Source of the DNA: Capronia americana
Taxonomy: Eukaryota; Ascomycota; Eurotiomycetes; Chaetothyriales; Herpotrichiellaceae
DNA length: 64,000 nt
NCBI GenBank assembly: GCA_016110215.1
Contig: JADWQD010000002.1
Coordinates: 1,674,001 to 1,738,000, forward strand
Direction: 5' to 3'
Shown: piece by piece, positions 43,923-52,851 of the stretch
How the letters are laid out: each line of letters opens with the position of its first letter
Position numbering within the stretch: position 1 is the first letter of the stretch
Translations under genes and position numbers: made by a program
The notes under the pieces: model-generated
Seen by the model: the letters and a program-made list of their open reading frames with translations, nothing else
Told to the model about the DNA's origin: nothing
Databases searched by the model: none

Positions 43923-44259
43923 GCTGAGCGAGCGCCGCGATGGGCCAGGGGAAGGGAAAGAGGAAGGGGAAAGGGGGTGACCGGGAACGAATCACCCAAA
44001 AGCATTGTGGTACTTGTACACGGATACACACGCGTCGACAGTCACATCTTCGCTCCCTCCCCTGTTTGCGCTGGAATATAACAGTCTCCAACAAAAGGTC
44101 CTTGTCAGGTCTGAACGATCCCACGACATGGGTCTCCTCGGCCATGCAGCCGCAAGACACTGGCATTGCCTAGCCAGTTTCCTTCTTTCCTCTCCCCCTT
44201 TTCTCTCTGTCTGTCTCTCCCCCCCTCTTCTCACCTTTGTCCCTTGTCCGTGTCTGATT
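43923..44259. other. Convergent 3' regions
   Basis: 337 bp between the 3' ends of the dehydrogenase (+) and the small Cys-rich gene (-). It is pyrimidine-rich, with nothing coding. Confidence 0.45.
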
Positions 44260-44707
44260 TCATGCCGACGCTGCCTCTTCCCGCTTCCCGCTGCCATCCC
44301 CTATCCAGGGTGTCCCCAACCCCTGCTTCGGCGGATATACCTTGCCGTCCACCTCGACCACCGGCTTGCACGTACACCAACTCGTTTCGGGGATCGAGTC
44401 CATGACCCCCGGGATATGTCGCCCGCATCCCCACCACGTTGTCTTCTCTGCGGACAGGTTAGCGGTGAAAAAGGTGAAAAAGGTATGAGGTCTCGGTTTT
44501 GTGTCATCCTTGAGGCAGGGCGAAGAGTTCACACTACCCACTGCTCGCCGCGCAAGGGCGAGGGAAAGGGGCGAAACGAAACCCGGAACATCAACATAGA
44601 CATGAAGGGGGAGGAGACCAGATATAGTGTGTACGGGATGTTGGGGGGGAGGACAGTGTCCCACCCACGGACTTACGACAGTTGGGACATGTCCTTTTCA
44701 TGCACAT
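44260..44707 (-). CDS. Small conserved-looking Cys-rich protein, 72 residues, spliced
   Basis: Two exons, 44707-44677 and 44447-44260, separated by a 229-bp intron with a GTAAGT donor and a CTAAC branch before GTCCGCAG. The splice joins MCMKRTCPNC to QKTTWWGCGRHIPGVMDSIP, followed by SWCTCKPVVEVDGKVYPPKQ. Metal-ligand candidates are C7-X2-C10, C18-X2-H21 and C35-X-C37, which could bind one or two zinc ions. I recall a similar arrangement of small proteins in other fungi, without an assigned function. The unspliced frame begins in intron sequence and lacks the first CxxC, which is why a simple ORF scan gives a misleading 134-codon frame. There is no signal peptide, so it is likely intracellular. 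The intron contains a GGTGAAAAA tandem pair. Confidence 0.8.
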
Positions 44708-45682
44708 CTTTAGAGGGGACAGCGAGGTGCTGTTGGAGGGGCGAGGTGATAGAGCGCTGCGCTGTACGGTACTGTACTGTAGGAAGGAGTGGGAGAATGT
44801 CTAGCGAGGGCGAAGGATGACAAGGGATCGCACTTCTTCGCTCGGAGTATTGTTGTGTTGTCGTGCTGTCGTATTGTTTTTCGTGACGTACTGGCCCTTG
44901 GACTGGAACCCGGGCTGATATGTACAGGGACTTGGAGGAGGACTCGCGAGCGACTCTATATCAAAGACACTGTGCGACGATTAATGATCAGGATCGCCAA
45001 CGTCATGTTAATGTTTCGCCCTCCATCACTAATGTCGAGGGATATATTCATTTACTCATTCGTGCCTCTCGGGGACCGCGTCTCTGACGCAAGGGAGCAG
45101 TGTCCGAGTCATGATGAAACGAGCCGGTGCCATCTGAGCGCGGGCTTCAAAGCCTCGAACAGAGGCAGCGCGGGACGGTGATTCGCCAGGGCACCATCAC
45201 CTGTCTCGACGGGTGGCCATGTCTTGGCGGGTTGGGACGCGGATGAAGGAGGATTTATCTGCGTAGAGCCCGAGGTCGCCGAGGGGTGGGCGATCGAAGT
45301 GGACCGGCTGCATCAACCCGCTTCTCGATTTGCAATCAGACACAGGAAATGGGACCAAAGACGGGCAAGTGTGGTGCTGAATCTTTTCTACATAGGCGAG
45401 TACGAATCTCGTGGCTTGTCCTACTTGTTGTAGAGGCGTCGAGTTCGTGGGTCATGGGTATCGTGATTGGCAAAAGGCACGCGCGGTATGCGGGCATGCG
45501 CATCCTCCATTGTTCATGCACGCAAGTCGCAACAAGGTCATCGGTGTCTGCACCTCGAAGCCATGTCGACGGTGCGCGTCGTGCGTAGGTCGCAAAAAAA
45601 CTCCACTCCGTAGCGGTCAGTAACCTGCTGCATCCTTTCCTGTCGTGCCAGCCCCTTCGGGCGAAGATGAGTGCCTAAGGCG
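44708..45682. other. Intergenic region, nothing recognised
   Basis: Nearly 1 kb between the promoter of the small Cys-rich gene and the 3' end of the secreted Cys-rich gene. Frames up to about 130 codons have no recognisable features. Confidence 0.45.
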
Positions 45683-46231
45683 TCAGAAGCACCACATCCC
45701 AACCCAAGAGAGAGTCAGTGCTGCGACGAGCATGGCCGACTGCCTCGTCCGTACGGCTCCGTTGATGTTCTGATTCGAGTAGACGCATGCCCATCCCGAC
45801 ACAGTCCCCGTCGCGCCATTAATGCTCCCGCCGCAGCTCACTGGCCGCAGCGGCGGCTCGGAAACCCCGTTGAGCATACATTTCTGCGTACTCCAGTCGG
45901 CTGAATTGAGTGAAAGCACCCAGCCCACGGGACAGCATGTTGCCCAAGCTGTGCCGTCGCCGTTCTGCTGGTAAATGAAGCAGAAATTCGGTTGGCATAA
46001 TGAGTTTGTCGATGGGTTGGGACAGGACGCTTGTCGCGTGCTGAGGAGATCAGAAACGCTTCTTCCGCCGAGGAGATTCACCTGAGATGCCGACCCCGTC
46101 GCATTGTCGTGCTGAATTGTTGCGGCGGAAGTGGTCGGATTGCTATGGAGGCAGCCGGCGATGGGATTTGCCGATATGGTGGGCGCGAGAAACAAGATCG
46201 CTAATTGGAGCACACTGAACCAGCGGGCCAT
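45683..46231 (-). CDS. Secreted Cys-rich protein, probable GPI anchor
   Basis: Intronless, 182 residues. A clear signal peptide (MARWFSVLQLAILFLAPTIS, probably cleaved near ANP) is followed by a mature chain with nine cysteines, several in a NSLCQPNFCFIYQQNGDGTA / WATCCPVGWVL core and a GSINGATGTVSGWACVY segment. The last 18 residues (SAMLVAALTLSWVGMWCF) are hydrophobic, as expected for a GPI-attachment signal. The start at 46231 was chosen over the longer frame (to 46420) because it puts the signal peptide first. The family is not recognised; similar small secreted Cys-rich proteins occur at fungal cell surfaces. It lies about 210 bp downstream of the pseudouridine gene, on the same strand. 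Confidence 0.8.
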   Translation of the reverse strand: MARWFSVLQLAILFLAPTISANPIAGCLHSNPTTSAATIQHDNATGSASQVNLLGGRSVSDLLSTRQASCPNPSTNSLCQPNFCFIYQQNGDGTAWATCCPVGWVLSLNSADWSTQKCMLNGVSEPPLRPVSCGGSINGATGTVSGWACVYSNQNINGAVRTRQSAMLVAALTLSWVGMWCF

Positions 46232-46441
46232 GGTGGAACGAGGCGCTGCTTGATGCTCTACTACGCCAGGCATCAATTGCGATAGATGCTGTGATCCAGT
46301 CAGAGATATAGCCTCGACGTGGGCGGATATGCGGCTGACAACGGCGAGGTGTTGGTGTCGGTATCGGAGGCGGCTGAGTAAGGTACGTGTGGCGCTGGGA
46401 TTGGTTCGCCAAAGGGCCAACCTTGCTGCTCGCCTCCGAGG

Positions 46442-48905
46442 TCACCTGAGCTTGTCCTGGATGCCGCGGACTTGTGGTGACACTGCTTCTGGCGACTTCA
46501 GTGTCAGTACCGCCGCCTCTTGAGCAATCGGGAGTACATCCTCCAGGGTGCGTCCTCTCGCAAGACCCGCAACGGCCACACCCAACAGCGTGTCTCCGAC
46601 GCCGTTTACAGACACAATATGGTCCTGCTTCACTTCCGTGGCCGGGGGCATCAATCGCATGTACAGACCGCCAACGTCACTGTCGTCGGAGAATTTGGTC
46701 GACAGCACATATGGCGCGTTTTCTGGTCGTCTCAGCCGTTCATCCCCACGGCGCAACAGGCAGGTCAGTAGACACCCTCGGCGCCCAAGTTTTGTCACCA
46801 GGTTCGGGATGAATGGGAGAAGCTGGATGCACTGCTGCGGAATGCCCTGTTTGACCAGCTCCCGTCCGGCAATCGAGACCAGCAGATCCTGGGATCTCGT
46901 GCCAGAGAGACCTAAGCTGTCGATGACACTCCACCATTGCTCCGACTCGAACATCATTGCATCTCTAGCAGCATTGTACAACGCGGACAATTCAAGATGG
47001 TTCGGGGATGCCAGGCTGACCACATGGTCTGGTACAACCTTGGTGCTCGTGATGAAACAGTTGTGCTTGTGGAAGAGCCGTGCGGCCTTCGCGATCGAGA
47101 CGGGCTCAAATGCAATAAGCGCTCCGCAGGCTTTCGCCGCTGCGAAAATCGACGAAAGAATTGTCGGGGACCAGTTTGCATCGACAACTACCCACTTCGG
47201 CTTGCTCTCTTCCATCCTCGCCGTCCAGTAGTCGGCTGCCTCCAATTCAGGACGAGCAAAGATCGACATATCTGCCATCGCAACCACGAGGTCTTTGTTG
47301 GTGTCATTTATGGCAACGTATTGAGCAGTCCTGGCACCATCGCTGGTGGAAAGTTGCCGTATAGCTGTGGCTTGTAAACCGCTCTTAATGACATGGTCGA
47401 CGAGAGACGAACCAGCTAGATCATTCGCTACAGCACTGGTCAAAACAACCTTCACACCTGCCAGATGAGCAGCCATTGCCACATTTCGACCAACCCCACC
47501 AGGTGACTGTGATATGCTGGACGGATTCGAGGTATGCAGAGCAGGGGAAGTAGATTGTGCGCTGGGGTGGAATGGTTGGTGGTCGCACATTGTATCACTT
47601 GCCAACGACCCAGCAACAAGTACATCAACAGGCTGGGCTGTCTGTCTATCCGTGCTTGGTGTTGAATTTGACTCGGGCACCGACGATATGGAAGAGATTT
47701 GAGGTATGACAAGCTTGCTGCTGTCCTCTCTGCAATCCGTTAGCGGGTACCCTCGACGCACTGTGTCCGAAGTCTAACATGGCTCACCGCTGAGGTGCAG
47801 CTCCATCTCGCCTTTCGAGCTTCGCAAGCTCCACGGCGACCTTCGTGCCACGGATGACATTGGCCTCGATCAGTGCCGTATTAGCCTTGACACTTGCCCC
47901 TTTGCTCAGTTCCCTGATCCGTTTCAAGATATAGGGCGTATTGGCACTGCCGCCAATGCCCTTCTGCTCTGCCTCAGAAACCGCTTCCGCAACGATGGAA
48001 TCGATCTCTTCCCTGGACATTGCCGAATGCTCGGGAACAGGATTCGCGAAGAGCAGCCCAGAATTTACACCTAACATAGACTGCGCGTAGATGATGGCAG
48101 CGGCATCCGCTTCGTCGAGAATAGTCTTGGGGCTCTTGATGCCGCTGTCTCGTGAGAAGAAGGACGGAAAGTCGACGTCGCCTTGTCTGCCATCCGCGAA
48201 AGTGCCCACACCCACTCCTTGTGTCTCAAGATACTCCAGTGTCCGTGGGATGTCTAAGAAGCTCTTGCAGCCGCTCGATATCACCGTGACGGGCGTTCGT
48301 CCAAGCTCCGTCAGATCCGCCGAGATGTCCATAGAATTCTCTCCCCCTCGATGGACCCCGCCAAGACCACCGGTAGCAAAGACCTTGATGCCCGCCAGGT
48401 GGGCGAGCAACATTGTCCCAGCAATGGTTGTCCCTCCATTGAGCTTCTGTCCTCTTAACCCCAACCCGCCGACGAAGCCGAGGTCTCGCCTGGAGATCTT
48501 CCAGGTATTCTTGTCCCCAGCAGTAGAGACCAGCTGGATCAGTTCTTCGGCGCCCATGCCAACAAGGGCTCTGCCCTCGAGGATACCGATAGTCGCAGGC
48601 ACGCCGCCATTGACGCGGACGAGGGACTCGAGTTGCGAAGCGAGGGCGACATTCTCGGGGTACGGGAAGCCTAGCGAGGGGTGAGCCTTCATAGACGTTC
48701 GATCAAGGCTTTACGCCGTACCATGTGTGTATATCGTCGTCTCCAGTGCTACGACTGGTCTCCCCGTTGCGAGAGCATCTTGCACCTCTTCTGATACGCG
48801 GAAGAGCCTGTCCCTACTGGTGACAATCGTCCGTGTCTGGCAGCAACATTGCGTCAACGTTCGGGAACAAGGGCTGAGGGACAACGCCCTCCTGTACAAA
48901 GCCAT
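46442..48905 (-). CDS. Bifunctional pseudouridine-5'-phosphate glycosidase / pseudouridine kinase
   Basis: Three exons: 48905-48722, 48670-47788 and 47729-46442, giving 784 residues; introns are 51 and 58 bp. The N-terminal half is PsuG (indigoidine-synthase-A-like): SEEVQDALATGRPVVALETT, THGFPYPENVALA across the first splice, GGVHRGGENSMDISADLTEL, and SSGCKSFLDIPRTLEYLETQ with the Lys (about 196) that forms the sugar Schiff base. The C-terminal half (about 400-784) is a pfkB kinase with SPGGVGRNVAMAAHLAG and the catalytic-Asp motif NGVGDTLLGVAVAG. Together they phosphorylate pseudouridine and split it to uracil and ribose 5-phosphate. In E. coli these are separate proteins; the fusion is typical of fungi. 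A basic N-terminus (ALYRRALSLSPCSRTL) suggests mitochondrial import. It is divergent from the hydrolase-like gene. Confidence 0.93.
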
Positions 48906-49228
48906 TGGTAACCTGCCGCGAGACACCACGAACCTCGCGCTTCCAATGGCGAGGAGAAATACTCCGTACTCATACGGTACGGTAATGCTGATCGCCAGCA
49001 CCCCAAGCCTGATCGCGTATGATTGGCGGTTACGCGACGCAACGGGTTAACGAGGCTGAACGGCAAATTCCGGCTCTACGTCATACGTCGACGAGTAATG
49101 CGATCGAGCAGCCAAGTTCAAGAGGGCATCCGTCCCAGATTTCCAGTTCCTCTTCTCTTTGTTATGAGTTCAATGTCCCGTGTGCACAATACACAGCTCT
49201 ACTCGTGCAGCCCCGCAAGTGATTCACA
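48906..49228. promoter_or_regulatory. Bidirectional promoter, pseudouridine gene/hydrolase-like gene
   Basis: 323 bp separate the divergent ATGs. No clear TATA box or palindrome stands out. The minus-strand frame of the first exon stays open up to 49001 without adding conserved sequence. Confidence 0.45.
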
Positions 49229-50640
49229 ATGGTCCGGATAGACGTTGGAGGCTTTCCCAACATCAACATCGCCACCACTGATGGCAAGGTCGACATCCCC
49301 AAAACCAAGCAGCAGATCCGCCAGCGGATGCGAGGAGGTGGCAGAACCGTGCATCTGAGCTGGAACACGACCACCCCGCGGATCGTGCTGACAAGTGACA
49401 CTGAAGACTTTGACCCGACTATCATATCCCATTTCCAGCAGGAAGGCTTCCAGCTCAGTTACCTCGAGTACGATGGGAACAAGCAGGATTACCTAGCGAA
49501 ACTGCAGCATTTGCAGGATCCCCTGGAGCTGGGGGAGAAATATGCTATTGTAGGTAAGTGGGGCTGAACGAAGCCGATCGAATCATTCATTGTAGGTTTT
49601 TCGAGTTCGATGTCGACGCGGCATGGCATGGTTTGACATGGCGTGGTACGGTATGCTTCTCTTGCGGGCCTGTGCGCCCGAGTACAATACCATCCCCAGA
49701 GGCGATATATTGGAGGTCAAACTCGAGCACGTATCCGTTCTCGGACTAACTAACTAGTTGGCCAGCGTACGGCGACGCCGCCACCCTTGTATTGGAAGCA
49801 TGCATGAAACCCATGCCCAAGCTCGTTGCCGTCGTGGCCTACTACCCCGGCCACACGCCCCGGTCGACAACCAACTTCCCTCCGACGCTTTTTGTGCAAA
49901 TCCACCTAGCCGCCTCCCAGAGATGGGGCACCCGCTTCCCCTCGTATCGCTATGAAAACACAAAGCCCGGCTTCGCGGAGCACGACCTCGACGAATTCGA
50001 CAAAATCGGCGCCTCACTAGCTTGGACGAGAACCATCTCCATCCTCCGCACGGCCTTCGACATCGACGGTCCCGACCTCGAGGCACTCTGGAACACCCAC
50101 ATGCGGCTCGAGTTCGCGGAGAAGGACGCCGACAAGACCATGGCCACGATGGTGGCGCATCCGGTCTTGAACTGTGCGCCCACGATGACAGGAGGGATCG
50201 GGCACGACCAGCTTCGCCGGTTCTACGCCGACTTCTTCATGCCGAACATTCCGCCGGACATGAGGATTCGGCTCCTCAGCCGGACTGTGGGCGTCGATCG
50301 TGTCGTGGACGAGATGTTCGTCTCGTTCACGCACACGACGGAGATCCCCTGGATGTTGCCAGGCGTGCCGCCTACGGACAAGAGGGTGGAAGTCGTGCTG
50401 GTCACTGTGGTTTGCGTCCGAGGCGGGAAGCTGTACCACGAGCGTATCCACTGGGACCAGGCCACCGTGCTGGTGCAGATCGGACTGCTGGATCCAAAGT
50501 ACATTCCCAAAACGTTCAAGACCGCCGAGGATGGTAGGGAAGAGGAAGTGGAGAGGTTGCCTGTGTGTGGGAGGGAGGCGGCCCGCAAAGTCCTGGACGA
50601 GGACAGCTCACAGAGCAATGAATTGATTCCCGACTGGTGA
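49229..50640 (+). CDS. Dienelactone-hydrolase-like protein with NTF2/SnoaL-like C-terminus
   Basis: Two exons, 49229-49553 and 49766-50640, giving 399 residues. The 212-bp intron is long for this genome but ends in a CTAACTAACTAG-rich tract and GGCCAG. The first 230 residues resemble fungal dienelactone-hydrolase (alpha/beta-hydrolase) proteins: RIVLTSDTEDFDPTIISHFQ, EKYAIVAYGDAATLVLEACM across the splice, and KLVAVVAYYPGHTP. The C-terminal third resembles an NTF2/SnoaL-like fold: LWNTHMRLEFAEKDADKTMA, TGGIGHDQLRRFYADFF, DEMFVSFTHTTEIPWMLPG and RGGKLYHERIHWDQATVLVQ. The expected nucleophile elbow (GxCxG or GxSxG) reads AYGDAA, without Cys or Ser, so classical hydrolase activity is doubtful. 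The role is unknown. Confidence 0.82.
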
Positions 50641-51066
50641 GTCGTTGAAGATGAGAGGAAGAACTTGGACTCCCGAGAAGTCCCAGGGCTGGGCTGTTAC
50701 AGTACATTGGGATATGGACTCGGTGTAGATGTCCTAGGACGGGAAGGAAACTTCTTATAATTCGTGCAGCCGGAGACCAAACTGTATGCCAGACGATTGC
50801 ATGTACTTGGAGCATAGATAAACTCCACTAAGCCCGGTCAACCATCAGGAGGACGGAGGTGACAATGATTGCCCCGAGCCACGAGAAGCCCTTTCATGTA
50901 CAGGCTACTTCATAAAAGTGTACAGGATGGACAGCTGCCAGCTCGCACTATTAAGTCGTAATCGCGCTCGAACGCAGGAACTAGAAACACAAGTCGTAGA
51001 AGAGCAAAATCATATACCGAAGCCGGTGGATGAAGACTGCGGACCTTCCGAACCTTAGGCAATTGT
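50641..51066. other. Convergent 3' regions
   Basis: 426 bp between the 3' ends of the hydrolase-like gene (+) and TCO89 (-). Nothing coding is visible. Confidence 0.5.
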
Positions 51067-52851
51067 TCATGCCTCTCCATGCTCAGCGGGTTCATAAACC
51101 TCGCGGCTGCCCCATATCCGTCTGATCAGCGCCTCTTCTGGAGAGAGCCCGAACTGCTCGTCATCCTGAGCACCATCAAGACCACCGTCGGGCTGTGAGG
51201 GTGTGACTTCAATGTCGTCATGGCTGCTCTGCCGCTGGAAATGGACTCTACCCCCGCGGCCCCTGCTGTTTGACCTTGAAGCCAGCGGAGACGACCTCTG
51301 TTCCTCGAAACTTCGACTGACTCCAGCCCTTGCGTGCCCATTGACAGTGTTGGCGCTGAGGCCACGCCGACTCTGCGGTCTACTTTTGGCTGCGGTCCCG
51401 GCGGATGCGGTCATGCCAATGTCTTGAGGTAGCGCATTTTTGTCCTTTAACCTGCTCAGGCTTTCTACCATGGGGCTCCTGAACCTTCTTACTACCATGA
51501 ACTGCTTCATAGCAGTCTCGTAGTCTTGCTTCACAGCTTTGATCTCTCCAGCCAAAGAACGATTGCGGTTTCTGGATGCTGCCCTGCCATGCAACGAGGT
51601 CGCCGACGCTAGAGGGACACCCATGCCAGGTGCCAAGGGAGTAGTAGGCGTCGCAGGCCCAGCTCTGGATATCTCCCTTTTCTGTAGGTCGAGTTTTTGC
51701 TGTGTTCGGGACTGCATTTGTGATATTCTTGCCTTGTGAAGGGTCTTTGTCTTCTCCGGCGATTCGGATGGTTGCGGCTTGTAGTTGGAGAGGAAGTTGG
51801 ATGGCGAGTCTCCGTCAGACTCGTCTACAGTCTGCCGGAAAGAACCTGCTGGTGTATCTGTTGGTAGGAAATGTGAGACACCGCCCTCTACAGACGATGA
51901 TGCCAGGACAGGGCCGGACACAGGTCCAGATGATGTACCTGTAGGTTTGCCTGCTGTGCCAGGAGTTGCGTTTGACGCAGTTGCGTCGGCATGCGAAATG
52001 TGAGTAAAGGATCGGGACGAGTCACTCCGGACCAGTTGACTCGGTCCAACATGCGCTGATACTGTGGACATAGCTGGCGGGGCGCGCGAAGAACGAGGGT
52101 ATTGTTGAAGCAGTGCAGGGTCGGGTGGCGTGTGTGTTTGCAACGTTACCAGCTCGCCTTTCAGATTTGGTGCAGACCGATTCTTGTTCTTTAGAGACGG
52201 TTGAGGGGGTGATGAGGTCTTCTGTTGGCGAGGAATTCCCTGCGCTGCATGTTGTTGAGGAGCAGGGTCTCCATTCGGGGTGTGTGCTCTCGCCGGCGTA
52301 GAGGTTTTGGAATTGTTCCTGGTCAATTCGGGAGACTGCGTGGTTGAATCTTCCCATTCTCCTTCCTCTTCGTCGTCTGACGACCGATCCCCAAGCTGGA
52401 ATACTCCATCTTTTGCTTCCTTGCTCTTCTGCTTTACTGTCGGCGCAAGTCCAATCTTTTTGAGAGCTGCGTGGGAGGCATTTCGGGGCAATGCGGTAGT
52501 TGAATGGTTCTTTCGCAGATTTCCGAATGAAGTATTTTTAGCCAAAGCAACATGGGAGCTGTTGCGTTTCACCAGCGGCGTCCTCGGGCTATGAGGTGGT
52601 GTGGTGCCTCCCGACTTCTTTCTTTGATGGTTCTTTGGGGTATCGGTGTTGATGCTAGCTGTAGACTGAACTTTCCCCAACTTGCTCAGCCCTTTGCCAT
52701 GAGATACATTCCTAGAGTGGCGAGTGACGGTATGAGGCCGATGGACCTTGTGGGTGGTTGTTTGTCTGCCCGAAGAACTCAGAGAGTGTGTAGAGGAGGT
52801 GCGTTCCGTCAGTGATGGACGCTTGATCGGAGAGGGGGATGCAGAAGGCAT
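51067..52851 (-). CDS. tco89: TORC1 subunit TCO89-like protein
   Basis: Intronless, 594 residues. Largely disordered, rich in Ser, Thr, Pro and basic residues. The N-terminal block (KRPSLTERTSSTHSL, HSRNVSHGKGLSKLGKVQS, PRTPLVKRNSSHVALAKN, NLRKNHSTTALPRNASHAAL) is the hallmark of the fungal TCO89 family, and an acidic/aromatic patch DDEEEGEWED follows. A helical segment near SLAGEIKAVKQDYETAMKQF and a C-terminal EEALIRRIWGSREVYEP are also conserved-looking. Tco89 is an accessory subunit of TOR complex 1 at the vacuole in yeast; many RxxS-type sites fit phospho-regulation. Assignment rests on the N-terminal block because the rest is low complexity. Confidence 0.85.
   Translation of the reverse strand: MPSASPSPIKRPSLTERTSSTHSLSSSGRQTTTHKVHRPHTVTRHSRNVSHGKGLSKLGKVQSTASINTDTPKNHQRKKSGGTTPPHSPRTPLVKRNSSHVALAKNTSFGNLRKNHSTTALPRNASHAALKKIGLAPTVKQKSKEAKDGVFQLGDRSSDDEEEGEWEDSTTQSPELTRNNSKTSTPARAHTPNGDPAPQQHAAQGIPRQQKTSSPPQPSLKNKNRSAPNLKGELVTLQTHTPPDPALLQQYPRSSRAPPAMSTVSAHVGPSQLVRSDSSRSFTHISHADATASNATPGTAGKPTGTSSGPVSGPVLASSSVEGGVSHFLPTDTPAGSFRQTVDESDGDSPSNFLSNYKPQPSESPEKTKTLHKARISQMQSRTQQKLDLQKREISRAGPATPTTPLAPGMGVPLASATSLHGRAASRNRNRSLAGEIKAVKQDYETAMKQFMVVRRFRSPMVESLSRLKDKNALPQDIGMTASAGTAAKSRPQSRRGLSANTVNGHARAGVSRSFEEQRSSPLASRSNSRGRGGRVHFQRQSSHDDIEVTPSQPDGGLDGAQDDEQFGLSPEEALIRRIWGSREVYEPAEHGEA

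Noticed and set aside
44005..44820. 271-codon plus-strand frame
   Set aside because: It starts at a non-ATG codon, lies opposite the spliced Cys-rich gene and has low-complexity composition.
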